From: Solwaraspora sp. WMMD406
GTDB taxonomy: Bacteria > Actinomycetota > Actinomycetes > Mycobacteriales > Micromonosporaceae
Reading direction: 5' to 3'
DNA: 64,000 nucleotides
Assembly (NCBI RefSeq): GCF_029626025.1
Contig: NZ_JARUBF010000001.1
Span: 6,728,001 to 6,792,000 of the forward strand
The notes below the pieces were generated by a model. That model was not told the origin of the DNA. It ran no database searches and was given only the letters and a program-made list of their open reading frames with translations. How positions within the stretch are numbered: position 1 is the stretch's first letter; each line of letters starts with the position of its first letter. Positions 7,622-16,114 of this stretch are shown one piece after another. The translations under genes and the position numbers were made by a program.

Positions 7622-10315
7622 TCAGTCGGTGAAGCGGCTCACCAGGAAACCCGCGTCGGTGGGGCAGACGATCCGGGACTGGTCCCACGAGCAGGCTTCC
7701 GCCCGTACGCCCCGCAGCAGCCCCAGCTCCTGCACCCCGGGGGCGGCGGCGACCGACACCCCGGCGACGCTGGCATCGTCGGGGTAGCTGCTCGGATTCT
7801 CCGCGAAGACCAGCAGGTTGCCCCGGTCGAGCCGGACCGCCACGCCGTCGCGACGCAGCACCTCGTTGCCCTCCGGGTCGAACAGCACCGACAGATAGCC
7901 GCTGGACGTCTGCCGCAGCAGCACGTGCTCCCCCACCGGCACCATCACGTCGAACCCGGCGGCGTCGGTGCGCCACCGGACCTCGCTGCGCGCCATGTCG
8001 ACGACCACGAGTTCGTTGGTGTCCGTGCCGAACCCGGTCGCCTCCAGCAGGCAGACCCGGTCCGGGCCGCATCCGACGATGCCGTTCAACCGACGGGTGT
8101 CGTCCTGCGGGGTGTAGAGGTTGGCTGGTTCGTCCGTACTGGCCAGGTCGTAGGAGGTCAGCCGGTAGCCGCCGCCCGACGCCGCGACCAGCAGCCGCCC
8201 GTCGTAGACCATCGCGATGTCGGTCGGCGCGGCCACGTTCGGCCGTTCGCTGAGCAGCTCACCGTCGCCGGCGTCGAAGATCCGGGCCGAGCGTGTCGCG
8301 GTGATCTGCACCAGCCGTCGGTCGTCGCCCCGGTCGGGAGCGAAGGCACCGCCGAAGGCGTCCGCCGGGCCGGCCAGGTCCGCCCGGGTGACCATCGGAT
8401 AGACCACGCTGGCGGTGTCGTCGTACTGGTCGGCCGGGTTGTCGTGGGACCACCGTTCGTCGCCGTCCCGGAGGTCCAGGCCGACGAGCCGGCCGCCTTC
8501 GACGTCGGACCAGACCAGGACGTCGTCGAAGACGAACAGCTGATCACCGTCGTCGATGCCGAAGGTCCACCGTTCCCGCCCGTCGCGCGGGTCGAACACC
8601 ACGACCGGGCTGCGGCTGTCCGCACCGTACGAGTCGCCGGTGGCGATCAGCGCGTCCGGGGTGGCCCGCAGGCCCAGCCACCGGTCCGCCCCGACGCTGG
8701 TGACGGCCTCCCACCGCTGCTTCGCCGTGGACGGGTCGATCGCGACGACACCGAGCCGGTCATCGTCCCGGACGAAGGCGCCGTACGCCTTCCCGTCCAC
8801 CAACTGGGTGTAGTAGTCGCTGCCCGACCCGGCTTCCTCGGGGAGGACAAGCGCGTCGCCGACCTGGGTGAACGCCCGAAATTCGATCGCCCGGGCGGAG
8901 TCCGGCAGGAAGTACAGCACGGCGGCCGCCACCACACCGGCCAGCGCGAGGCACGCCGCCGCGACCAGCCAGGTCACCGGCCGACGATGCCAGGCCGGCA
9001 CCGGGGCGGGTCCGGCCGAGTCCGGATCCGTCCCCGGCGGGCCGGCGGGCGGCACCGACCTGGGTGGATACGAGGGCTGTGCCGGCGGATACGAGGGCTG
9101 TGCCGGTGGACCCGACGCCGGTCCCGCGACCGACGGTCCCGCGCTGACCGGCGAGACGACCGGCGGACCGGCGGGCGAGACCATGGTGGCCGCCTCGGCT
9201 GGCTGTCCCAGCTCGGCCAACGCGCCCTCGGCGACCGGCAGTTCCGGCTGCTCCAGTACGGTCGGCGCGATGCCCAGTTCGCTGTGCAGCATCCGGGCCA
9301 CCAGCGGCACCCGCGACGAACCGCCGACCAGGAACAATCCGGCGAGCTGGTCGGCACGGAGCTGACTGGCCGCGATGACACCGGCCGCCGCCGTCACGCC
9401 CCGTCTCAGCAGCGGGGCCGCGACCTGCTCCAACTCCTCGCGGGTCAGGTGCACCGCCTGGTCGACCCCGGGTACGGCGACCGGTGCGACCACCGACCGG
9501 GACAGCATCTCCTTCGCCCCGCGTACGTCGTCCCAGAACCGCCGCCGATCGCGCCACTGCCCCGGCGTCGACGGCTGGACCAGCCGCTGCCATGCCTGCG
9601 GATCGACCCTGGTCACGACGGTGCTCAGGTGCTCGACGAGCGCGGCGTCCAGGTCGAGGCCACCGAGTTCGGGGACGCCCCCGGAGCCGATCACGTCGAA
9701 CCGGGCCCGGCCGCTCGGATCCGTACCCTCGTTGCGGACCACGGCGATGTCGAGCGTGCCGCCGCCGAAGTCGAAGACCGCCAACGCCTGCCCGACCGGC
9801 ACCGGCCGGCGCAACACGTCGGTGAAGTAGCGGGCCGCCGCGACCGGCTCCGGGACCAGCCTGGTCCCGGCCGGCCCGGCGGGCAGGACCGGGGGCCAGC
9901 CGGCGCGGGCCACCGCCCGCACCAGCACTTCGCGGCGCCGCCCACCCCAGGTCGCCGGGTAGGTGAGCACCGCCGGTGGCAGGAAACCGACCGCTTCGAC
10001 CGCCGTCCGGGCGACCGCGTCCAGCACGGCGGCGAGCAGGTCGACGGTGGGCACCTCGTGGCTGCCGAGCAGCACGGCGGGTTCGTCGACCCGACGTTTC
10101 GGGTTGGGTTCGAACCGCGCCGGGTCGGTCTGGGCGAGCCGTTGCGCGTCCCGTCCGACGTGCAGCCGGTCGCCGAGAAACACCCCCGACGGCAGGATCG
10201 GTCGACCGTCGAAGAGCAACGGGCGGGTACGCCCGTCCGGCCACCGCAGCACCGCCACCGTGTTCGAGGTGCCGAGGTCGACGCCGAGCGCGTAGCCGCC
10301 GTCCTGCCCTGCCAT
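7622..10315 (-). CDS. Hsp70-like ATPase fused to a membrane segment and PQQ-type beta-propeller
   Basis: An 897-aa chimeric protein. Residues 8-345 form an Hsp70/actin-type ATPase: phosphate-1 loop GVDLGTSNTVAV, phosphate-2 loop FDFGGGTLDIAVV near residue 195, and adenosine motif LVGGSSRVP near residue 330. The usual DnaK substrate-binding domain is absent. A proline/serine linker with PAQPSYPP repeats is followed by one transmembrane helix (about 443-467, WLVAAACLALAGVVAAAVLYFL without its ends) and about 430 residues with PQQ-like repeats (DPSTAKQRWEAV, DPRDGRERWTF, DLRDGDERWSH). Topology is probably cytoplasmic ATPase with an extracellular propeller. This architecture occurs in actinobacteria but its role is unknown; sensing or envelope quality control is speculation. 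It stands alone between convergent repeats and rlmB. Confidence 0.88.
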   Translation of the reverse strand: MAGQDGGYALGVDLGTSNTVAVLRWPDGRTRPLLFDGRPILPSGVFLGDRLHVGRDAQRLAQTDPARFEPNPKRRVDEPAVLLGSHEVPTVDLLAAVLDAVARTAVEAVGFLPPAVLTYPATWGGRRREVLVRAVARAGWPPVLPAGPAGTRLVPEPVAAARYFTDVLRRPVPVGQALAVFDFGGGTLDIAVVRNEGTDPSGRARFDVIGSGGVPELGGLDLDAALVEHLSTVVTRVDPQAWQRLVQPSTPGQWRDRRRFWDDVRGAKEMLSRSVVAPVAVPGVDQAVHLTREELEQVAAPLLRRGVTAAAGVIAASQLRADQLAGLFLVGGSSRVPLVARMLHSELGIAPTVLEQPELPVAEGALAELGQPAEAATMVSPAGPPVVSPVSAGPSVAGPASGPPAQPSYPPAQPSYPPRSVPPAGPPGTDPDSAGPAPVPAWHRRPVTWLVAAACLALAGVVAAAVLYFLPDSARAIEFRAFTQVGDALVLPEEAGSGSDYYTQLVDGKAYGAFVRDDDRLGVVAIDPSTAKQRWEAVTSVGADRWLGLRATPDALIATGDSYGADSRSPVVVFDPRDGRERWTFGIDDGDQLFVFDDVLVWSDVEGGRLVGLDLRDGDERWSHDNPADQYDDTASVVYPMVTRADLAGPADAFGGAFAPDRGDDRRLVQITATRSARIFDAGDGELLSERPNVAAPTDIAMVYDGRLLVAASGGGYRLTSYDLASTDEPANLYTPQDDTRRLNGIVGCGPDRVCLLEATGFGTDTNELVVVDMARSEVRWRTDAAGFDVMVPVGEHVLLRQTSSGYLSVLFDPEGNEVLRRDGVAVRLDRGNLLVFAENPSSYPDDASVAGVSVAAAPGVQELGLLRGVRAEACSWDQSRIVCPTDAGFLVSRFTD

Positions 10316-10396
10316 CCGCTGATTCCTCCGCCACCCGAGACGACGCCGACCTGCGCATGCTACGGGTGGCTGTCTCGTCGATCAGCAGTCAGCCGG

Positions 10397-11536
10397 TCAG
10401 TTGACCTCCCGGCGGCGGGCCACCTCGGCGAGGGTCACCGCGGCGGCGACGCTCGCGTTGAGCGATTCGACGTCGGAGTGCATCGGGATGCTGACCCGCA
10501 GGTCGCAGGTCTCGCCGACCAGGCGGGACAGGCCGCGACCCTCGGAACCGACCACGACCACCAACGGGCCGACGGCGGCTTCCAGGTCGTACAGCCCGGT
10601 TTCGCCGTCGGCGTCCAGCCCGACCACGGTGAACCCGGCCGACTGGCAGGCCTTGACCGCCCGGGTCAGGTTGACGACCTGGCTGACCGGCATCCGGGCC
10701 GCCGCGCCGGCGCTGGTCCGCCAGGCGGTGGCGGTCATGCCGGCGGCCCGCCGTTCCGGGATGAAGACGCCGTGCGCGCCGAACGCCGCAGCCGAGCGGA
10801 TCACCGCGCCGAGGTTGCGGGGATCGGTCACCCCGTCCAACGCGACCAGCAGCGGCGCCGGTCGTTCACCGGCGGCGGCCAGCAGGTCGTCGAACGGCTC
10901 GTACGCGAACGCCGGCACCTGCAGCCCGACGCCCTGGTGCAGGACCCCGCCGGTCATCCGGTCCAGTTCGTTGCGAGTGATCTCCAGGATCGCGATGCCC
11001 CGGTCACCGGCGGCCCGGACCAGCTCGGTGACCCGGTCGTCGACGTCGAGGCCCTGGGCGATGTAGAGCGCGGTCGCCGGCACCTGGGCGCGCAACGCCT
11101 CGACCACCGGGTTACGGCCGACCAGCAGCTCCGGGGCGTCCTTCGGCGGGTGCGCCCGGCGGCCCGGGGACACTCTCGGCCCGGACCGCGCGCCGCCACG
11201 GCCGACCTTGCCGCGTCCGGCCACGTCGCCCGCGCCGGCCCGGCCGGTGGTCGCCCGGCCGCCCCCGGCGCCCCAGGTGGTGTCCTTGGCGCCCGGCGTA
11301 CCGATCTTCGGGACCCGGCCCTCGGCGGCGGCGGCCCGGCGTTCCTTCTCCTGTTTCCACGCGGTCTTGCTGGGCAGCTTCTCGGTGCCGGAGTATCCCT
11401 TGTGCCAGGGCCGCTCGTCAGCCGGCAGGGTGCGGCCCTTGCCGGCCAGGCTGGAGCGGTTCTTGCCGCCGGACCCCTGAGCCGTGCCCTTCTTGGGGGT
11501 GACCCGTCGGCCACGTCGCTGCGAATTGCCGGGCAT
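10397..11536 (-). CDS. rlmB: 23S rRNA (guanosine-2251-2'-O)-methyltransferase
   Basis: A 379-aa SpoU/TrmH-type (SPOUT) methyltransferase that 2'-O-methylates a guanosine in the peptidyl-transferase loop of 23S rRNA. The first ~120 residues are a basic, Gly/Lys-rich tail of the kind seen in actinobacterial members; then the substrate-binding domain ([14 protein letters not shown]) and catalytic domain with the three motifs [32 protein letters not shown] and [18 protein letters not shown]. The ATG overlaps the cysS stop by one base (TGATG), so it is coupled to cysS, a gene order common in actinobacteria. Trailing gap to the Hsp70-like gene is 81 bp. Confidence 0.93.
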   Translation of the reverse strand: MPGNSQRRGRRVTPKKGTAQGSGGKNRSSLAGKGRTLPADERPWHKGYSGTEKLPSKTAWKQEKERRAAAAEGRVPKIGTPGAKDTTWGAGGGRATTGRAGAGDVAGRGKVGRGGARSGPRVSPGRRAHPPKDAPELLVGRNPVVEALRAQVPATALYIAQGLDVDDRVTELVRAAGDRGIAILEITRNELDRMTGGVLHQGVGLQVPAFAYEPFDDLLAAAGERPAPLLVALDGVTDPRNLGAVIRSAAAFGAHGVFIPERRAAGMTATAWRTSAGAAARMPVSQVVNLTRAVKACQSAGFTVVGLDADGETGLYDLEAAVGPLVVVVGSEGRGLSRLVGETCDLRVSIPMHSDVESLNASVAAAVTLAEVARRREVN

Positions 11537-13038
11537 CAGGTCTGCTCTCCAATGGTCCATCGGGGTCCGTGCGGGGTGTCTTCGACCGTGATGCCGGCCT
11601 GCTTGAGCTGGTCGCGTACCGCGTCGGCGGCGGACCAGTCGCGGCGGGCGCGGGCCTGCGCCCGCTGGTCGAGGGCGAGGGCGATCAGGGCGTCGACCGC
11701 GCCACGGAGCTCGTCGGCCGGCCCGGCGTCGCCCCACGCCGGGTCGAGCGGGTCGAGGCCGAGTACGCCGAGCATGGCGCGAACCCGGCCCAGGCTGGCC
11801 CGGATCGCCGCGTGGCCGGTGTCGGCACCACCGGCGTCGGCACCACCGGCGGTGGCGGTGTCGGCGGCCGCGCTGGCGGCGGTGCCGCCGGCGGCCAGCA
11901 GGTTGTTGCCGTCGCGGACCTCGTCGTGCAGCACCGCGAACGCGGCCGAGGTGTTGAGGTCGTCGTCCATCGCCGCCGCGAACGCCGCCGGCACCTCGGC
12001 CGGCACGACCGGCGCGACCGGCGCGACGGCACCGACACGTTCCACGGCTCGCCGGACGAAACCTTCGATCCGCCGGTAGGCGGTGGCACTCTCCCGCAGC
12101 GCGTCGTCGGAGTAGTCGATCCGGGACCGGTAGTGCGCGGCGGTCAGGTAGTAGCGCAACTCGGCCGGCCGTACCCCGATCGCGGCGACGTGACCGAGGT
12201 CGACGACGTTGCCCAGCGACTTGCTCATCTTCGCCGCACCGAGGTTGAGCAGCCCGTGATGCACCCAGTAGCGGGCGAACGGCAGGCCGGCCGCCTTCGA
12301 CTGGGCGACCTCGTTCTCGTGGTGCGGGAAGGTCAGGTCGAGTCCGCCGCCGTGGATGTCGAACTCGGCGCCCAGATAGCGCCAGCACATCGCGGAGCAC
12401 TCGATGTGCCAGCCGGGGCGGCCCGGACCCCACGGCGACGGCCACGTCGCGTCGGCCGGCTCGTCCGGTTTGACACCCTTCCACAGGGCGAAGTCGCGCG
12501 GATCCCGCTTGGCTCGCCCGACGCAGTCCTCGGCCGGCTGCATGGCGTCCAGCCGTTGCCCGGACAGCGCACCGTAGTCGGCGAAGGAGGCCACGTCGAA
12601 GTAGACGTCACCGCTGCCGTCACCCGCCGGATAGGCGTGCCCGCGCTCGATCAGCCGCTCGATCAGCTGGTGCATCTCCGGGATGTGTCCGGTGGCGCGC
12701 GGCTCGTAGGTCGGCGGGAGCACGTTCAGCGTGCGGTAGGCGTCGGCGAGGATCAGCTCGTTGGCGTACGCGATCGACCAGAACGGCTGCCCGGCGGCGA
12801 CGGCCTTGTCCAGCACCTTGTCGTCGACGTCGGTGATGTTGCGGATGAGGACCACCCGCATGCCACGGTGGGTCAGCCAACGGCGCAGCACGTCGTAGTC
12901 GACGCCGGAACGAAGGTGACCGATGTGCGGGGCGGACTGGACGGTGACGCCACACAGGTAGATCGAGACCTCGCCAGGCTGGCGGGGCACGAAGTCCCGC
13001 ACGGACCGGGTCGCGGTGTCGTACAAGCGGAGCGTCAC
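11536..13038 (-). CDS. cysS: Cysteinyl-tRNA synthetase
   Basis: A 500-aa class I aminoacyl-tRNA synthetase that charges tRNA-Cys. It shows the HIGH signature in [11 protein letters not shown], the zinc-ligand cysteines in IYLCGVTV and [10 protein letters not shown], and KMSKSLGN of the KMSKS loop. GTG at 13038 was chosen because the protein then begins [13 protein letters not shown], the normal family start; the upstream in-frame extension is not conserved-looking. The C-terminal linker contains alanine/glycine-threonine repeats (GGADAGGAD), an unremarkable local expansion. It is divergent from the IclR-type gene with only 42 bp between starts, and coupled to rlmB downstream. Confidence 0.96.
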   Translation of the reverse strand: MTLRLYDTATRSVRDFVPRQPGEVSIYLCGVTVQSAPHIGHLRSGVDYDVLRRWLTHRGMRVVLIRNITDVDDKVLDKAVAAGQPFWSIAYANELILADAYRTLNVLPPTYEPRATGHIPEMHQLIERLIERGHAYPAGDGSGDVYFDVASFADYGALSGQRLDAMQPAEDCVGRAKRDPRDFALWKGVKPDEPADATWPSPWGPGRPGWHIECSAMCWRYLGAEFDIHGGGLDLTFPHHENEVAQSKAAGLPFARYWVHHGLLNLGAAKMSKSLGNVVDLGHVAAIGVRPAELRYYLTAAHYRSRIDYSDDALRESATAYRRIEGFVRRAVERVGAVAPVAPVVPAEVPAAFAAAMDDDLNTSAAFAVLHDEVRDGNNLLAAGGTAASAAADTATAGGADAGGADTGHAAIRASLGRVRAMLGVLGLDPLDPAWGDAGPADELRGAVDALIALALDQRAQARARRDWSAADAVRDQLKQAGITVEDTPHGPRWTIGEQT

Positions 13039-13080
13039 GCTACGAGGGTACCGACTGGCGGCCGTCCGTACGCTGTCGGT

Positions 13081-13731
13081 GTGGACGCGGGTGGTACGGA
13101 GACCGCGCAGACCCTGGACCGGGGGCTGCGTCTGCTGCGGTTGGTCGCCGAGGCGGCCGGCGGGGTCACGGTCACCGAGGCCGCCACCCAGTTGGGGGTG
13201 GGTCGGGCCGCCGTCTACCGGCTGGCCACCACACTGACCGCGCACGGCATGCTGCGCCGCGACACCGCCGGCCGGCTGCGGCTCGGCGCGGGCCTGCTGC
13301 ACCTGGCCCGGCGGGCGCAACCGTTACTGGCCGACGCCGCGCTGCCGGCGCTGCGTCGGCTGGCCGAGCAGACCGGAGCGACCGCGCACCTGACGGTCGC
13401 CGAGGGCACCGAGGCGGTGGCGCTGGCGGTGGTCGAACCGAGCTGGACGGCGTTTCACGTGGCGTACCGGACCGGGTCGCGGCATCCGCTGGACCGGGGG
13501 GCGGCGGGCCGGGCGGTGCTGGCCGGTCGGGCGGGCGACGGCCAACCGGTGGCCAGCAGCGGCGAGCTGCAACCGGGGGCGTACGGCGTCGCGGCGGCGG
13601 TGCTCGGGGTGGCTGGTCTGGAGGCGAGCGTCGGTGTGGTGTCGTTGACGCCGCTGGATCTGTCTACTGTGGGCGTACTAGTACGGGCCACGGCGACGGA
13701 TCTCGCCCGGCTGCTGGCCGGCCAGGCGTGA
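13081..13731 (+). CDS. IclR family transcriptional regulator (short)
   Basis: A 216-aa regulator. Residues 7-65 form the IclR winged helix-turn-helix (TLDRGLRLLRLVAEA, then TVTEAATQLGVGRAAVYRL), followed by a shortened effector domain (ATAHLTVAEGTEAVALAVVE, HPLDRGAAGRAVLAG). Typical family members are about 250 aa, so the ligand domain has lost material in its second half. GTG at 13081 is 42 bp from the cysS start; there is little room for a leader, so a leaderless message is possible. Its target is unknown. Confidence 0.85.
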   Translation: MDAGGTETAQTLDRGLRLLRLVAEAAGGVTVTEAATQLGVGRAAVYRLATTLTAHGMLRRDTAGRLRLGAGLLHLARRAQPLLADAALPALRRLAEQTGATAHLTVAEGTEAVALAVVEPSWTAFHVAYRTGSRHPLDRGAAGRAVLAGRAGDGQPVASSGELQPGAYGVAAAVLGVAGLEASVGVVSLTPLDLSTVGVLVRATATDLARLLAGQA

Positions 13732-13737
13732 ATACCG

Positions 13738-14424
13738 TCAGATCGAGAACAGGTCGGCGAGCGCGTCGGGCAGCTGTGCCAACGTGGTGACCTGGGCGTC
13801 CGGGCGCACCTCCACCGGGCAGGACTCACCGCGCCGGTTGAGCCAGATCGCCCGCAGCCCGGCCGCCTGCGGACCGACCACGTCGTGCGGGATCGAGTCG
13901 CCGACGTAGACCACCCGGCCGGCGTCGGCGACCCCGGCGGCGGTCAGGACGGCGTCGTAGAACCGCTGGTCCGGCTTTTTCGGCAGGCCGTCGACGTGCG
14001 CGTACACCTCGAAGGAGAACTGGCCGCGCAGCCCGCACCGGTCGGCGCGGCTGTTGCCGTTGGTGGCCAGGCCGATCGCGTACCGGCGGCGAAGTCGGTC
14101 CAGGGCGGGCAGCGTGTCGGCGTACGGCCGGCTGAGCTCGTACCGGCGGGTGAAGAAGATGTCGGCGATGCGGTCCAGTTCGTCCGGCAGACCGACCCGG
14201 TCCAGGGAGCGGGCCAGCGCGGCCCGGCGGATCGAGGTCACCGGCGCCGACGGATCGGCGGCGAACGCGGCGGTCCAGTCGGCGGCCATGTCGTCGAGGG
14301 TGAGCCGCCGCGCGGCCGGCGTCAGCCGGCGCAGTTCGGCCAGTACGGTTTCCAACGCCCCGGTGACCGCGGGCCGCAGGTCGACGAGGGTCTCGTCGAC
14401 GTCGAAGACCACGGTGTTTATCAC
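13738..14424 (-). CDS. HAD superfamily hydrolase
   Basis: A 228-aa haloacid-dehalogenase-type phosphatase. Motif I is FDVDETLVDL (nucleophile Asp and acid/base Asp near residues 8 and 10), motif II is LATNGN, motif III the Lys in GLPKKPD, and motif IV VYVGDSIPHDVVG. The cap between motifs I and II is of the helical (C1) type. GTG at 14424 places motif I at the usual distance. Convergent with the IclR-type gene (6 bp apart) and downstream of fumC with a 19-bp gap, so it may be in an operon with fumC. The substrate is unknown; pyrophosphatase or nucleotidase-like roles are common in this group. Confidence 0.9.
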   Translation of the reverse strand: MINTVVFDVDETLVDLRPAVTGALETVLAELRRLTPAARRLTLDDMAADWTAAFAADPSAPVTSIRRAALARSLDRVGLPDELDRIADIFFTRRYELSRPYADTLPALDRLRRRYAIGLATNGNSRADRCGLRGQFSFEVYAHVDGLPKKPDQRFYDAVLTAAGVADAGRVVYVGDSIPHDVVGPQAAGLRAIWLNRRGESCPVEVRPDAQVTTLAQLPDALADLFSI

Positions 14425-14443
14425 CCCACCAGGGTAGGACCGG

Positions 14444-15934
14444 TCAGCCGGGTCGGGTCATCCGCAGTACGTCCAGCGCCTCGTCGAGTTCGGCTTCGGT
14501 CAGCCGGCCGGCCTCGACATGGCCGCGCGCGACGACCACCGCCCGGATCGAGGTGTTCTCGGCCAGGGCCTGCTTGGCGATCGAGGCCGCCTCGTCGTAG
14601 CCGAGGTGACGGTTGAGCGGGGTGACGATCGACGGCGACCCTTCGGCGTACGCCAGACAGGTCTCCGGGTCAGCGGCCAGGTCGGCGACGCAGCGCCGGG
14701 CGAGCAGCCGGCTGGCGGCGGCCAGCAGCCGGATCGCTTCGAGCAGGTTGCTGCCCATCACCGGCAGCATCACGTTGAGTTCGAAGTCGCCCTGGCTGCC
14801 GGCGAACGCGATCGTCGCGTCGTTGCCGATCACCTGGGCACAGACCTGGCGGACCGATTCGCAGACCACCGGGTTGACCTTGCCCGGCATGATCGACGAC
14901 CCGGGTTGCAGGTCGGGGATGCGCAGCTCACCGAGGCCGGCGCGCGGGCCGGACCCCATCCAGCGAATGTCGTTGGCGATCTTGTAGAGGCCGACGGCGA
15001 TCGTGCGCAGCTGCCCGGACGTCTCCACCAGGGCGTCGCGGGCTCCCTGGGCCTCGAAGTGGTTACGGGCCTCGGTCAGCGGCAGCCCGGTCGCGTCGGC
15101 CAGCTTGGCGATCACGGCAGCGGCGAACCCGGGCGGGGTGTTCACCCCGGTGCCGACGGCGGTGCCGCCCAGCGGCAGTTCGGCGAGCCGGGGCAGGATC
15201 GAGCGCAGCCGTTCCTGGCCGTAGCGGACCTGCGCGGCGTAACCGGAGAACTCCTGGCCAAGGGTGACCGGGGTGGCGTCCATCAGGTGGGTACGGCCGG
15301 ACTTGACCACGGTGGCGAACTCGTCGGCCTTGCCTTCCAGTGCGGTGGCCAGCTCGTCCAGGGCCGGGATCAGCTCGTGCACCACCTGGTGCGCGGCGGC
15401 CAGGTGGATCGAGGTCGGGAAGACGTCGTTGCTGGATTGTGAGGCGTTGACGTGGTCGTTCGGGTGGACGGGGTGGTCCAGTTCGCGGGCGGCCAGGGTG
15501 GCCAGGACCTCGTTGGTGTTCATGTTCGACGAGGTGCCGGAGCCGGTCTGGAACACGTCTACCGGGAACTGGTCGTCGTAGCCGCCGGAGGCAACGTGCG
15601 CGGCGGCGGTGGCGATCGCCTCGGCGATGCCGGCCGGGATCACCCCGAGATCGGCGTTGACCTGGGCGGCGGCCCCTTTGATCTGGGCGAGCGCGCGGAT
15701 CTGGGCGGATTCGATCCGACGGCCGGAGACCGGGAAGTTGTGCACCGCGCGTTGGGTCTGTGCCCGCCACAACGCGTCGGCGGGCACCCGTACCTCGCCC
15801 ATGGTGTCGCGTTCGATCCGGTAGCCGTCGTCGCGGATGCCGTCGTCGCGGATGCCGTCGTCGCGGATGCCGTCGTCGCGGATGCCGTCGTCGCGGATGC
15901 CGTCGTCGGTTTCGGTCCTGCCCTCGTCAGTCAC
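14444..15934 (-). CDS. fumC: Class II fumarate hydratase with repeat-expanded N terminus
   Basis: A 496-aa iron-independent fumarase of the TCA cycle (fumarate to malate). The fumarase/aspartase signature [11 protein letters not shown] is near residue 350, and the substrate-site blocks [14 protein letters not shown] and [12 protein letters not shown] are intact. The conserved protein begins at [19 protein letters not shown]; upstream of it are about 35 extra residues, five copies of DDGIR encoded by a perfect 15-bp tandem repeat. GTG at 15934 is the only start upstream of the repeat in frame with plausible AAGG-type spacing, though it is weak; a start inside the repeat is not available. A class I fumarase is also encoded at 60062-61744. 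Confidence 0.95.
   Translation of the reverse strand: MTDEGRTETDDGIRDDGIRDDGIRDDGIRDDGIRDDGYRIERDTMGEVRVPADALWRAQTQRAVHNFPVSGRRIESAQIRALAQIKGAAAQVNADLGVIPAGIAEAIATAAAHVASGGYDDQFPVDVFQTGSGTSSNMNTNEVLATLAARELDHPVHPNDHVNASQSSNDVFPTSIHLAAAHQVVHELIPALDELATALEGKADEFATVVKSGRTHLMDATPVTLGQEFSGYAAQVRYGQERLRSILPRLAELPLGGTAVGTGVNTPPGFAAAVIAKLADATGLPLTEARNHFEAQGARDALVETSGQLRTIAVGLYKIANDIRWMGSGPRAGLGELRIPDLQPGSSIMPGKVNPVVCESVRQVCAQVIGNDATIAFAGSQGDFELNVMLPVMGSNLLEAIRLLAAASRLLARRCVADLAADPETCLAYAEGSPSIVTPLNRHLGYDEAASIAKQALAENTSIRAVVVARGHVEAGRLTEAELDEALDVLRMTRPG
15824..15898 (-). repeat. Five perfect 15-bp tandem repeats inside fumC
   Basis: GCCGTCGTCGCGGAT is repeated exactly five times (15824, 15839, 15854, 15869, 15884), reading DDGIR on the coding strand. 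The unit length keeps frame, so copy-number changes would lengthen or shorten the tail without inactivating the enzyme. Confidence 0.95.
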
Positions 15935-16114
15935 CCTTCCATCCTGCCCCGGCTGGTCGCCGTCCGCAGATGATGCGGCACCCGACGCGGTGCAGGATGC
16001 CCGATCCCGCCCGTGCTAGGGCGGCCGGTCGATGCCACTGAGCGGTGCCGGGTGTGCTATTCGACGACAGTGTTCGCGTTTCGTACATCTTGGTTGGCGG
16101 GGGCGCAGATCAGC

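Noticed and set aside
7925-12079. A very long plus-strand open frame (1384 codons)
   Set aside because: It runs opposite the Hsp70-like, rlmB and cysS genes, has proline/arginine-rich low-complexity translation and matches no family. It is a high-GC antisense shadow.
15824-15898. Possible CRISPR-like repeat
   Set aside because: The 15-bp units are directly adjacent with no spacers and lie inside fumC coding sequence. No CRISPR array or cas gene was seen anywhere in the window.
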